A DNA stretch of 64,000 nt from Adiantum capillus-veneris (taxonomy: Eukaryota > Streptophyta > Polypodiopsida > Polypodiales > Pteridaceae), in contig CM043962.1 of the NCBI GenBank assembly GCA_014529385.2, forward strand, positions 88,997,180-89,061,179, given 5' to 3'. The translations under genes were made by a program, and so were the position numbers. Below the pieces are notes generated by a model that was not told the DNA's origin, ran no database searches, and saw only the letters and a list, made by a program, of their open reading frames with translations. This document shows, piece by piece, positions 10,674-22,260 of the stretch (its first letter is position 1; each line of letters starts with the position of its first letter).

Positions 10674-11722
10674 CTAAAAAATATACATTGGGTTAAGCAA
10701 ACGATTGATAAGTAAGTCACTCCAATATGGAAGGTCGTGAAAAATGAAGAGTATTTTCATCCTAGGTGGCATAAAATCTCCCGATTCTTGCCACATGTTC
10801 TTCCAATCACTCATCTTCAGTGGGTGCATGTCGTGTTTGTATATGTTTGGTCCACACACCTCATGTCCTTGTGGAAAAAATCATACATGCTCTTTGTACA
10901 CTATCTTGCCCAAATAATTAGAGCGACAGAATCCAAGTCGAGGACCACATAGCGGACATGCATGGTTGCCCGAGTAGCTCAAACCTTGAATCAAAAGAAG
11001 AAATGAAAAAGGATCAAGCATTGAACAAGCACCACCTACAGAATGCATATAGGTATGGGTTTCAAAGTACTTACCTAAACACTCATCAAAGCCTAGCCAA
11101 TCATGTATGGTCCACATGAGAATGCCTTGCACATGGGCATGTCATTGATCGACCGGTTGGGACATGTAAACCACATCAATCCCTGTCCGCAAGATTTGAA
11201 GATCTTCTATAATTGGTGCCAGATAAAAATCCATGTTCTTTACCTTGTACTTCCCTGGAACAATCAATGACAATAGCAGATGGCCCATCTTGACCGCCAA
11301 CCATGGTGGAAGATTATAGTTCGCCAAGAAAATAGGCCATGTGCTCCATGAGGAACTCCAAATTCCAAATGGGTTTACTCCATCCATTGCTAAACCAAAA
11401 CAGACACAACGAGGTTCTTCTTTAAATGCAGGCCATTGTTCCTCTATGTGCTTCCATGCAAGAAAATCAGTAGGCACCTAAATCAAATCATTTGTGGATC
11501 TAGTGTTTTGATGCCATGTCATCAAAGTTGCTGTAAACTTGCACATGAACATGCTCTTTATTCTTGGAATGATTGGAAAGTGTCATAGAATCTTTGTAGG
11601 GACCCTTGTGTGTCCTCTCTATACCTATTTGATCCGCATTTGGGACATTGTTTCAAATACTCATACTCATTTTGAAAGAGTACACAACCATTAGAAAATG
11701 CAGGGATTTTATTATAATCCAT
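10674..11722 (-). pseudogene. TNP2-like transposase of CACTA element, broken
   Basis: TNP2 transposases bind the transposon ends and catalyse cut-and-paste movement. In element order the visible blocks are: 'FQNEYEYLKQCPKCGSNRY' (about 11660), a zinc-binding CxxC region; 'CFGLAMDGVNPFG' and 'WSTWPIFLANYNLPPWL' (11400-11290), matching the hallmark 'LASDGFNPFG ... PPW' blocks; 'MGHLLLSLIVPGKYKVKNMDFYL'; 'GILMWTIHDWLGFDECLGKY' (about 11130-11060), matching the 'LLWTINDFPAYG' block; 'HACPLCGPRLGF'; and 'HDLPYWSDLLINRLLNPM' (about 10740), matching the 'LPYW..LLLRHNLDVMH' block. Stops and frameshifts separate the pieces, so it is not functional. Confidence 0.8.
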
Positions 11723-11735
11723 CCCCAAGTTTGTG

Positions 11736-11737
<2 letters not shown>

Positions 11738-11773
<36 letters not shown>
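11738..11773. repeat. (CA)18 microsatellite
   Basis: An uninterrupted CA tract within the CACTA relic, just upstream (element sense) of the transposase N-terminal block. Confidence 0.95.
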
Positions 11774-11775
<2 letters not shown>

Positions 11776-11929
11776 TGTCATATACACACACAAAAAAGAA
11801 AAAATCTACCATATATCTCAAAAACAACCTTACTTTGTTGTTGCAGGGGAGTGTGTGAGTAGTTACCTTAAGCCCGATAAGCCCCAGAGCATCATATATG
11901 AAGCGAAGGAGCAAGAGGAGAGCAAGAGA

Positions 11930-12129
11930 TGAAGGTGCCGCGGGAAGCGTGTGCGAGTGCGAGTGCAAGAGCAGAGAGAGAGAGACCTGCTTTGGGTGAA
12001 GCGCACAACAACGTTATCCTATTGCATCTCCTTATTCTATTGTATTAAAGGATAAGTGTATATTACGTTAAGTTAGTAGATGGGTTAGTAGTAAGTGGGA
12101 TGTCTGGCCAGTTGGCCTGAATCCCAACA
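11930..12129 (-). repeat. Copia family B 3' LTR
   Basis: On the plus strand it begins TGAAGGTGCC and ends TGAATCCCAACA, 200 bp. It is followed by atctcccacg, whose complement (cgtgggagat) is the polypurine tract. Compared with the partner LTR 17319-17508 it shows about a dozen substitutions plus a 2-bp and a roughly 12-bp indel. Confidence 0.92.
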
Positions 12130-12198
12130 ATCTCCCACGTGAAGGCCAACGTAGCCCAAGTGACCTGATATGTACAACCGTGAAGCAATCTAGTGGCT

Positions 12199-14647
12199 TC
12201 AACCTATACCCATCAACTCACTGCAATGTGTAAACCGCTCCAAAGCTAAGCCTTTTGTCAAAGAATCTGCTGGGTTGTCCTCAGTGTGTACCTTGACCAA
12301 ATCAATGAACTTTTTGGCCAAGAAATCTCTCACGAGATGATACTTGACTTCAATGTGTTTTGATTTGGAGTGAAACACAGGATTCCTTGCCAATGCAAGA
12401 GCACTATGACTATCACAATATATCATTGGATTCTCATCAATGCCAAGATTTCTGACCAAGCGAATAACCATACAGCCTCTTTACTTGCATCGGACAATGC
12501 AACATACTCTACTTCCGTAGTGGAAGACGACGTACAATCTTGAAGACATGACCTCCAAGATACTGCTGCTCCAACAAATATGAAGACATAGCAAGATGTC
12601 GATCTCCTATTGTTGACACAACCTGCATAGTCTGCATCCGCATAACCCGCGATGGATGCATCACTGTTCTCGAAGCGTAAACACCTGCCGACCGTACCTT
12701 TGAGGTACCTAAGAATGTGCTTCACTGCTTCCCAATGCTTGCTGCTAGGATTTTCCATATATCGGCTCACCACTCCCACTGTAAAAGCAATGTCTGGTCT
12801 TGTGGCTACCATAGGATACATGAGACTGCCAACTGCCGAAGAATATGGTACCTTAGCCATTTCGGCTTGCTCAACGTCAGATTTGGGTGCATCTTCCTTG
12901 CTGAGTTTCAAAAATGCTTGCATTGGGGTACTCAATGCTTTCCCCCCCTGCATATTGAAACGCTGCAAAACTTTCTAAATGTATGTTTCCTGAGATAACT
13001 CAAGAATACGACATTTGTGATCTTTTTTTATTTGCATGCCAAGAAACTGTGTAGCATCCCCCAAATCTTTCATTGCAAAATTATTGCTAAGTGTTTTCTT
13101 CAAGTTGGCAATTTTCGCAATGGATTTCCTAGCTATAAGCATGTCATCAACATACACAACTAGAATGATCATTGAGCCATCATCTAGCTTTCTTGTGTAC
13201 AAGCAGTGATCCTCTTCGCTCCTTTTATATCCTTGAGACCTCATACATGCATCAAATTTATGATACCACTGCCTTGAACCCTGCTTTAAGCCATAAAGTG
13301 CCTTTTTGAGCTTACATACTAGCTCCTCACGAGATGCGTTCTCCTGAACAAACCCTTCAGGCTGCTGCATGTAAACATCCTCATCGAGATCCCTGTGAAG
13401 AAATGCTATCTTCACATCCATTTGGATAAGTTCCATGTCCAAAATTGCTACAAGACCAAGTACGGTTCTAAGCATTGTCATCTTGACCACAGGCGAGAAG
13501 ATTTCATCAAAATCGACTCCCTTTTGGTGTTTGAACCCTTTGGCTACAAGTCTAGCCTTGTACTTTGGATGTGGATCACCTGAGGTAAATTTATTCTTGT
13601 AAACCCATTTGCAAGGTAAAGCTTTCGCATCATTTGGCAGTTCTACCAAGTCCCAAGTGTCATTAGTCAGAATTGAGTTATACTCGAATTGCATAGCCTG
13701 CTCCCACTTCACCACATCATCCATCATCATGGCTTCTTGGTAGCAGCTTGGCTCACAGAAATCAGTCAACATGATGTAATCAAGACCTGGCTCTAAATGC
13801 GTAGGTGGACGAGAGACTCTAATAGACCTTCTCACTCCTTGACCATTGCTATCCGCTCCCTCTGGAGCATTGCTAGTGAAAAGTACATCACTAGCCCGCT
13901 GAGTCAATTTCACTGTCCTTGAGGCAACATCCTCAAAAGTGACTCTCCCAATCTCTATTTCCTTGATAGGTTGTTTATGCATCTTCGACTCATTGAACAT
14001 CACATTTGAACTACGTATGACGAGATTCCGGGTGCGAGAGACGATATCCTGGAACTCCATTTGCACCATATCCAATGAAAATACATTTGTGTGACTTTGG
14101 CTCTAACTTCTGTCGAAGTTGTTTAGACACGTGAGCATAAGCTTCACAACCAAAAACACATAGATGGTCATAGTGGGACTTACGCTTAGACCATAACTCT
14201 TCTGGAATCTCATAATTCAATGGCGTACTATGCGTACGATTTATAATGTGCACTGCGGTCAAGACGGCTTCTGCCCAAAAGCCTTGTGTGAGATCTGCCC
14301 TAGAAAGCATGGTTGTGACTCTTTCCTGAATCGTACAATTCATGCACTCAACAACTCCATTCTGAGCTGGTGTGTATGGTGCAGTAAACTGCCTTTTAAT
14401 TCCCCCTTTAGCATAGAAATTGTCAAACTCCTTGGAGACATACTCTCCACCGTTGTCAGTCCGCAACCTCTTGAGTTTCTTGCCAAATTGATTCTCAACG
14501 AGTGCTAAAAAATTTTGGAATATAGGAAGAACTTGATCCTTATGTTTTGAAAAGATATGCCCACACCTTTCGCATAGAGTCATCTATGAATGTCACAAAA
14601 TAACTGCCCCCCCTAGAGATTTGGTTGACATAGGACCACAAACATCA
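12199..14647 (-). pseudogene. Copia B integrase core, reverse transcriptase and RNase H
   Basis: The integrase core shows 'LRTDNGGEYVSKEF' (about 14450) and 'APYTPAQNGVVE' (about 14380), then 'CIFIGYGANGVPGYRL' near 14050. RT has 'WVYKNKFTSGD', 'ARLVAKGFKHQKGVDFDEIF', 'KKALYGLKQGSRQWYHKFD' and the catalytic YVDD (about 13155-13144). RNase H shows 'GYADADYAG', 'TEVEYVALSDASKEAVWL' and 'MIYCDSHSALALARNPVFHS', ending with a stop at 12199. Lesions are a frameshift near the C-rich run at 14607-14614, an overlap/frame change near 14040-14075, a TAG stop near 12974, and a frameshift near 12440-12470. Catalytic residues otherwise look intact. Confidence 0.9.
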
Positions 14648-16193
14648 CTATGCACTAAATCTAGCTCGCTTTTGACCCAATGGTAAGTGCACGGACCTAG
14701 TCTGTTTTCCATAGATACAATGCTCACAAATAGGAAAGTCAACATAAGAAAAGACAGGTAAATAGTCAAAACGAGTCAGAGTTCTCATTCCTTTTTGGCT
14801 AATATGACCTAGCCGGCAATGCCACAACTCAGTAGACGGCAGCTCGGCTATAGATATGTAATCATGACCAACATCTGACACATGCATGGAATACAAGGTA
14901 CCATGCTTTTGAACTCTGAGTACAATAAGATTACCTTTGCGTACTGTCCACGAACCATTTCCAAATGTGGTGTTGTAGCCCAAATCATCAAGCTGACCAG
15001 CAGAAATCAAGCTTTTAGTCAACTTGGGCACATGTCTGACATTACATAAAGTAAAGTGCATGCCATTCCTTAGATGCAATTTGACGTTTTCGACACCCTC
15101 AATGTCTAGTTCATAAGCATCACCAAGTCTCACTTTGCCACAATAGTGAGAATAAGTAGAGAACCACTCTATATGTGGTGTCACATGGAAACTCGCACCA
15201 AAATCTACTATCCAATTTTGTGCATACTGCGCATCTTCTGTAACAAGAGCCTCGACAGGTAGATCTGCTGTGAAGACCAATACGTCAGAGGTAAGTGGCA
15301 TATCAACCGCTGAAAGAGTCTCTACAATAGGAGCATTTGAGGACTCTAGCACATTGATCTCCTCTAACTTTGCTTTGCCCTTGTTTGAATCATTAGACTT
15401 AGAAGTTTCACCGGATTGTTTATCCTTCTTGCTTTGCTGCCATTTCCTGCAATCCTTCTTCACATGCCCTTTTTTATGGCAGTGATAGCACTCGACATTA
15501 CGCATAGAACCCCGAGACTTATTGTGTGATCCCCCACGTTCCTTGATTTTGGCACGACTTTGATTGCGACCCCTCTGTCTATCACTAGCAACATACACAT
15601 CACTATCCTTCTTGCGTTCGAGAGATTTCCTGTGAATCTCCTCGGTAAACAAACTCCCAAGGACGTCATTGTACACTAGACCCATACCAGGTGTTGAGTT
15701 GCTAATCGCAGTACAGAATGTATCCCAAGACGAGGGTAAATTGCATAGCAAGAAGATACATTTGATTTCCTCATTGAAGACTAAATCCTGAGTGGTCAAC
15801 CGAGTGAAAATGATATTGAACTCGTTAATGTGAGTAGAAATAGTGCCTTCTTCCTTCATACGAAGGTCAAACAGCTTCTTCATCAAGAAAACCTTATTAG
15901 TGGCACTTTTTTTCTTATAACTAGAACACAACTTATCCCATACATCTCTAGAAGTTCTTTCTCCAACTACAGTAAAGTACACAGATTCGGCCAAATGCAA
16001 ACGGAGGGTAGATTTGGCCTTAGCATCAAGTTTCTCCCACTCAACATCTGTATACTCGCTGTGGGCACTCCATGATAGGATCCAACTGGCCTTTTTGTAT
16101 AAGAACATCTTGAATCTGGTCTTTCCAGATAGCAAAATTCGTCCCATCAAATTTCCGGATATTGTAAATATCCTTTTCACCACTAGATGACAT
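14648..16193 (-). pseudogene. Copia B Gag, zinc knuckle, protease and GAG-pre-integrase
   Basis: The natural Gag start is an ATG at 16193 (MSSSGEKDIYNI), in a frame that shifts about 45 codons in. The long open frame 16183-14648 carries the rest. It has a UBN2/copia-type capsid block ('TLRLHLAESVYFTVVGERTS'), a zinc knuckle CYHCHKKGHVKKDC (about 15490-15450) and the protease motif WIVDFGASFHVT near 15200, with DFG where DSG/DTG is usual. It ends with the GAG-pre-integrase block 'LWHCRLGHISQKGM ... CEHCIYGKQTR' near 14830-14700. The Ser/Thr-to-Phe change in the protease active site would be expected to inactivate it. Frame is lost again near 14648. Confidence 0.88.
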
Positions 16194-17304
16194 GGCTACA
16201 AGCTAAAGATAATATGGCAATAAACACTGGTAATTCTGGAAAAAATTTGGCAGAGTTTCCCTAGAAAAACTGACAGAATCTCAATCCAAAACTGTCACAA
16301 GAGATCAATAATGCATAAAAAGTAATGCTCTCAAAGCATAAGACAGGCGCATCAACCACTAATTGTGCATAAAAAGTCAAAAGATGACCAAGACTGCCAA
16401 CACGACGTCAAATGCACCTAGCCCTCTCTATATATGTCCTATGGCGAGGCCACAAAAAAGGGGTACTCCAGCAACCTGTATCACCGAAAGGATCTCAACA
16501 TTCGAGAATCCCCCAGCTCAAGAAAACCTCACGCTATCAACCCTCACAAAATGTTATGCAGACAAGAAACCAGCCCAGTCTCAGAAAGGGCCTCCGAACC
16601 GAGTTCAAAAACGCTCGGGGCTGCCATAAACAAGCCAAATCGGCTCCACAAAAGGTACATAAGGCAGTCTCCGCAACTCAACGTACATCCACTGTCAACA
16701 ATACTGCAAGGTGCAGTATACGCGCTCAAATAGGCGCCAAACAAAATGTGCAAGTAGTAAACAAATCCCTATAGGGAGTAAAACCGCTCTCAAAAGAGCT
16801 CAAGTACTATCAAAAGTGCCAAAACAATGCATATTGGCATCAAATACTCCCACTGAAATCTGTGCTGATGCTAAACACTGCAACCTGTAAGAAACCTGGA
16901 TGTCCTGTATGTATGCAAGAATCTGTGAGGAGATGGATGCCTGAAAAACCTGAGACAATGTCGATGCCAAAAAGTGATCCTAATGGGCCATAAACACCAT
17001 CTCAATAGCACATAATAGCCATAAAACGGCTATATACCATCCCAAAATAGTCTTTGAACAACCTGCACTGTGTCCTTACCTGTACCTGTATCTGTAGCAA
17101 GTGGAGTTGAAAAAATACAACTTCTGAAGCGTAGCTCTAATGAAGCTTTTGACTGCACGAACAGCTTCAAAAGGGGGTAAAACTGCAGGACACCTGCTGG
17201 AAACGCTCTCGAAACGTTGAATTTGTCGATGCCGAAATCGAAAACCTATTTGCACTTTTGAAAGTGCACGTGCGCGGACGCAAAAAACGGCAAGCACAAA
17301 CCTT

Positions 17305-17316
17305 GCTCTGATACCA
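17305..17316 (-). other. Primer binding site of copia B
   Basis: The sequence gctctgatacca on the plus strand is the exact complement of the initiator tRNA-Met 3' end. It lies two bases from the 5' LTR edge at 17319. Confidence 0.92.
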
Positions 17317-17318
17317 GT

Positions 17319-17508
17319 TGAAGGTGCCGCGAGAAGCGTGTGCGAGTGCAAGTGCAAGAGCAGAGAGAGAGAGAGACGTGCTTTGGGTGGAGCGCACAAC
17401 AACGTTATCCTGTTGCAGCTCCTTATTCTATTGTATTAAAGAATAAGTGTATATTAGGTTAAGTTAGTAGTAAGTGAGATGTCCGGCTAGTTGGCTTGAA
17501 TCCCACCA
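17319..17508 (-). repeat. Copia family B 5' LTR
   Basis: 190 bp, from TGAAGGTGCC to TGAATCCCACCA on the plus strand, directly followed by the duplicated target AGAGA (17509-17513). It lacks the roughly 12-bp 'atgggttagtag' segment present in the 3' LTR. Confidence 0.92.
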
Positions 17509-17513
17509 AGAGA

Positions 17514-17772
17514 GAATTCAAAACATGGGGCAAAAATGCAGAAAAGAACCCGCGGTTTTGTTTTTATAGCTGGCAACGATAATGGGTGTCATAATGGGCT
17601 TTGATATTTACATCGGTATTAGCGTCTATATAATCGTCAGAATACGCATCGAATTTCAAAATTTTAATTTTTTTAAAAATTAGGACTCCCTCCAATTTTA
17701 GCAATGCATATATCGACACCCGCCAATGACGTCAGTATTTTGGCATCAGTAATGAATTATTCTCTTGTAGTG
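17514..17772 (-). mobile_element. CACTA element 5' terminal region
   Basis: This is the outer end of the CACTA transposon, separated from its transposase by copia B. Read on the minus strand it opens with CACTACAAGAG. It contains short related motifs such as 'tgacgtcattggcgggtgtc' and 'atgccaaaatact', compatible with the subterminal repeats where CACTA transposases bind. A TG run begins at 17770. Confidence 0.72.
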
Positions 17773-20686
17773 TGTGTGTGTGTGTTTATTTAATCATGGG
17801 GAATCTGTGGCAACTTCCTTTGCGTGGTGGTACTCTGGGACGACAACGTCGTCACATTGCGGGCTGGTTTGAATGTTTGGTTCTCTTCTTGTTTTGATGT
17901 AGGCCCCTGTGAATCCGGTGATGGAGCTCAACTTGGCCCCGTATTTGGCATGCTCTCTTCTTTCCTTCGGCAGCTATTGTATACGGTGGAGCCCTTTCCT
18001 GTGGCAGGGAAATGGACTCTAGAGGCACCTATTCAACTTCCTCTTCCTGCGAGCGTGGCACCCTGATCAACTGATGTCTTTGGTGTGGATTTGGATGGTG
18101 ATGTCGGGGTGGCTTCCCTATCATCCGTATTGTTTTGTCAAACCTTATATTTAAATGTTGGTTATATCAATCTGGTATGTCTGCTGGTAAGGGTGCCATG
18201 GCTCAGTGGGAGCATGGCTTGGTATGCAATTCTTTTTGGATTATTCTTAATTAACACACTCACGATTGTGAGTTTTGCCCCAAAAAAAACCCTAAAACTT
18301 GTGAAATTTTACAGGCTTCCTTTAAGGCAAGCTTGAAAAGCCAACAATTTAGAATATTGGCCTTGTAAAATTACTAAACCTTGTTTTTGGTTAGAAGTTG
18401 AAGCTCAAACATCCAGGTGAGATTTTGCAATTTAAGCTAGAAAAAATTATTCCAAGGATCAATGTTTTTTTCCCTAAAACTATGTGATAGCATTCCCATA
18501 TGCTTGCGCATATGTGGAGGCATGGACATGGTGCCAATGTACACATGTATGGATGCGTGTATGCATGAATGTTTGTGGAAAATTGTATGTGTGTGTGTGC
18601 ACGTGCAAGAGGGAGGTTACATGGGTGTGTGCAAGTGGTGATTCGCATGGTGGTGGTGTGTGATGAAAAACAGAGCACACGTAATATAAATGTAAAAACA
18701 GACGTGACATGTGGGGTGAGTCAAATGTAGATGATGCGATGGAGGGGACTGGGCTCACATGGCATAGTGTGACACGAGGAGGGACGTTTTTGGAAAAAAA
18801 CTGAATAAAAATAGCTTAAAATTTATCAAAATTACAATTGGAGCATCAAACATATCCAAAAATTAACCAAAATTCACAATGATTTATCATAAATTTTTGA
18901 ATTGATCTCAAGCTCAATTTGCTCCAATTTTGATAGCTTTTTTGTTTGAGTTAGCAATGAGGGAAATTTATTTTAACTCCAAAATTGACTTAATGTGCAC
19001 AAATTTTTTGATAAAATGTTGGCAGCATTTTGATATGGAACGAGAGTCAAAGAGATTATGGGTGCGAAACAAATTCTTCAAGTAATACTAACAGCATCTC
19101 TGAAAAGAATGAGAATGGGAAAGAGTGCAAAATGTGCTCAACCATTGGTATCCATGGAGAGCCAAGACCTATGACAAAGATAACAATAGTGTATTCATAA
19201 CATACAAACTATGTCCACTACCAACTCTTTTTCCCAAAATAGCTTCCATGCTATTTAATCCATGACGGGAAGGATGCACACCTTGTGAACTACATCATTT
19301 TGAGTCATGGGCAGAGCTTCAACGATTTCGCATGTAGATAGTAAGTGATTGGGTGCTTTGTATATGAAAGGTGCCCATCGCAACTCTAGTAGATTAGGTT
19401 TAGTATTGACCACCTAAGTCTGGACGTTTGTGTGTGAAAAGGTTGGGCCATATATAAGACATTGTGAAGCTAAAGCTCTCTTATTGTCAAACTTACTAAT
19501 GCAACTTCTCTTGCTTGTACTCTCCTTCTCCATTTGTGTGCACGCGTTTCAGTGTGTGCGAGTGTGCGTGCAAGAGAGGGAGTGTGTGTGTACGTGATCG
19601 AGCATTGGTGGCGGCACCAACAATGGCTAGGTGGTCAGTAGTAGCGACCTTATGCTTCTCCATAGAGTGAGGATATCTCATCCATGGCAGAACAAGAAGG
19701 TGACCGACACACCGTTTGCATTCTATTGAGCTTGTAAACACCCTGGCTATGTGCTTGAAGCCTTTGTGGTTGGCAGATGACGCAAGTCAAGTTCTCTTAA
19801 CGCGACAAGTAGGACATGAGCGTACCTTTTTGGTGCCACTATCGAGAAACCTATTGTGCATCAAGCTCTAGTTGCACTCTATGTTACTATCTAAGGTTCT
19901 ACTCATTGTACAGGAAAGATTGAAAAGCGTGCGTGTGTTCCCTATTTTGGGTGTCAAGTTGTACAATCCTGCTCAATTGTTATTTCAATGCTTGGTTTTA
20001 TGGATTGGTTTAATTTAGTCATTCTATTCACTATCCAAGGTAGAAGAAGATAATGTTTAGATTTTTTTACATTTATTTTTAAAAAGAAAAATATAAAAAT
20101 TATGTAAATAGAAAGTGGGAAAAAAACATACTCAGCGTCACCACAGCCTCCTTGTGACAACAATAGTGAGGGCCAAATATATATATAGCATAGTCCTCCC
20201 AAGGGTGAAGGAGGCATGTGGGATAGAGGAGAGGCCTTTCTCTCCAAACACCTTCAATTACTTGTTTTGGGGGCCATGGGCACCACAGTTGGTCAAACAT
20301 TTTTCTATAAAGTGTGCCAAGATATCCCAAATAATACACTCGTTTTGAGATATTGCATATCCTAGCCTGCATTGTGAGCATTAAGAAAAAGAGAGAGAGA
20401 GAGAGAGAGAGGAAAACAACAAAACAAAACCAAGAAATAAAACACACAAAAAATGAAAGGAAAATGTCTTAGGGTGCTTATCAATGCTTGTAGGATATTG
20501 AAGTCACATGTATTTATGCTCTAGATGGGTGCTAGAGCCTTAACAAATAGAGAGTGCTTAAATTTACACAAGTACAAACTATTTGCCTACGTTAGGTTTC
20601 AAACCTTCTACTAACTACCAAGACCAAGGATAGTGTAACTAAAGACCCACACATAGTGGCAAGCAACTCTTCATCCCGATTACAAT
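17773..20686. other. Intergenic, no gene recognised
   Basis: There are GT-rich low-complexity stretches at 17770-17784 and 18585-18660, a GA tract at 20391-20411, and several open frames of 70-115 codons that are low-complexity or motif-free. Nothing recognisable as a gene, RNA or transposon terminus was seen. Confidence 0.55.
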
Positions 20687-21334
20687 GTGATGGAGAGGTA
20701 CCTTGCACCAAAACTTCAAAATTCAAATCAAAATATGCATTTCTTGGCCCCACAACCCAGTGCTAGTGTGTTAAGTTACTTAGGAGAAAGATTTAGTAGA
20801 GCCACTTGTTTGGTACCCATGGCTAATGAATTACACGAAGGGGGTGGGGAGATGGACTCCTTGCACACATATCAAGTGGACCCTGCACTTCCAAGGAGTA
20901 TCCATGTGGATATTCTACCCACTCAAATAGTTGAGGGCTCTACTGATTTACCACCCTCAAATATCCTATTGCTTAACAACAAAATTCTTATAGAAGTGCA
21001 AGGGGTAGAGCCGTATACCCAAGTAGCTAGAGACAAGGAAATAGAAAGCTTACGCAAGGTGGAACACCGCCAAGCAATTCAAGAAAAGGCCACAATGACA
21101 GTGACTAGACTTGTTGAGAAATTTGTTGAGCAATTTAATAGAGCCACTTGTTTGGTACCCATGGCTAGTGGATTACACGAAGGGGGTGGGGAGATGGACT
21201 CCTTGTACACATATCAAGTGGACCTTGCACTTCCAAGGAGTATTCATGTGGATATTCTACCCACTCAAATAGTTGAGGGCTCTACTGATTACCACCCTCA
21301 AATATCCTATTGCTTAACAACAAAAGTCTTATAG
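20687..21334 (+). CDS. Unidentified ORF with an internal 114-residue tandem duplication
   Basis: A 215-codon open frame starts at 20687. I do not recognise the product. It carries two copies of a block beginning 'RATCLVPMA' and including 'LHEGGGEMDSL.TYQVD', 'ALPRSIHVDILPTQIVEGST' and 'HRQAIQEKATMTVTRLVE'. The DNA repeat unit is 342 bp, exactly 114 codons, so the frame survives the junction. The second copy loses frame through a 1-bp deletion near 21290 ('actgattacc' against 'actgatttacc'). It may be a fragment of a retroelement Gag-like or leader ORF, or of a captured gene. No start signal or intron structure supports a host gene. Confidence 0.35.
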   Translation: MMERYLAPKLQNSNQNMHFLAPQPSASVLSYLGERFSRATCLVPMANELHEGGGEMDSLHTYQVDPALPRSIHVDILPTQIVEGSTDLPPSNILLLNNKILIEVQGVEPYTQVARDKEIESLRKVEHRQAIQEKATMTVTRLVEKFVEQFNRATCLVPMASGLHEGGGEMDSLYTYQVDLALPRSIHVDILPTQIVEGSTDYHPQISYCLTTKVL

Positions 21335-21480
21335 AAGTGCAAGAGGTAGAGCCGTATACCCAAGCGGATAGAGACAAGGAAATAGAAAGCCTACACAAGG
21401 TGGAACACCGCCAAGCAATTCAAGAAAAGGCCACAATGACAGTGACTAGAATTGTTGAGCAATTTGGTCACTTGAACTGG
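20799..21480. repeat. 342-bp tandem duplication
   Basis: The segment 'agagccacttgtttggtacc' recurs with gccacttg at 20801 and 21143, a period of 342. Homology continues to about 21465 ('gttgagcaattt'). The copies differ at scattered positions. Confidence 0.88.
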
Positions 21481-22260
21481 TGGTAACAAAAAGTCTAATA
21501 ACATGTAGTGACATTGAGTCTACTTTGAGAGGAACCTCTAGGGTACCAATTTTTGATGTATTTCTCAAACAATGAAAATTGAGAATACAACCTATAGAGT
21601 GAGATAGCCTGCAAACTTGCAAACTGGCTACAACTACCATGTGGGTTAGTTAGATATCTTACTATCCACATCAAGTGCCACAAGTTTAGAGTCACAACAA
21701 CCTATGATTTACAATGTCATCTATAGGATTGCCAAAATGAGAGGCATAATAGAGGGCTAAATATACCTTTGACAGGTCCTATGAAATTCTTAGATAATGT
21801 CAAGGCAACACAATCAACCGAGATGATTTGAGAAGATCTTAAAATTTTAAGCTTTTGTCTCAAAATACCTCCATCGTCTTTTACTCGATTTCTCCGGAGA
21901 TGTTTTAGTTTCTAGGTAGTCTACAATATATTTTCTCCATTGTGGTGCTACAATGACTCAAAAAATGGACACAAAATCTTGTATCTTTGTGGTATTATAT
22001 TTCTCAAACTTTCTAACATACTTGTGAATGATTCTACATATATTGGGCTAGTACACTCCCAATCTCATCAGGCACACGTTGAAACATTTGTATTGTTTTA
22101 TTGTGGAATTTTAAGCTTTGAACATGGGTCCAAGTCAAGTAGGGTTATTGTTCTCATGTTTAAGATTGGAGGGACTCAAACATGCAAATAACCATCCTTA
22201 CTATATATAGGTCCTTGATCCTCTGGCTCATAGATATATATAGACCCCTATACTAAATGT
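21481..22260. other. Intergenic, no gene recognised
   Basis: No motif-bearing open frame, RNA gene or transposon end was seen. It adjoins the LTR side of the gypsy relic starting near 22315, so part of it could be that element's LTR. Confidence 0.5.

Larger units (their letters stand above)
11930..17508 (-). mobile_element. Ty1/copia retrotransposon family B, nearly complete, inserted in CACTA
   Basis: This 5.58-kb element has LTRs 17319-17508 (5') and 11930-12129 (3'), a primer site 17305-17316, a roughly 1.1-kb leader, Gag-protease-integrase-RT-RNase H in copia order, and a polypurine tract next to the 3' LTR. The 5-bp target-site duplication AGAGA is exact at 11925-11929 and 17509-17513. 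The LTRs are roughly 93% identical by eye, so it is younger than the CACTA element it interrupts. A few frameshifts and at least one stop break the polyprotein. It is unrelated to family A at the LTR level. Confidence 0.93.
10500..17772 (-). mobile_element. CACTA (En/Spm) DNA transposon relic split by copia B
   Basis: The minus strand starts at 17772 with CACTACAAGAGAATAATTCA, a typical CACTA terminus. It passes a leader (17772-17514) and is interrupted by copia B (11930-17508 with its AGAGA duplication). It resumes below 11929 with a TNP2-type transposase. The opposite terminus was not found. The transposase stops matching at about 10.5-10.7 kb, where LINE-like sequence begins, so the lower end is set only approximately. 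The three bases outside the terminus are TGT; the partner duplication cannot be checked. Confidence 0.7.

Noticed and set aside
18391-18758. His/Thr-rich frames on the minus strand
   Set aside because: Derived from GT-rich low-complexity DNA; no domain.
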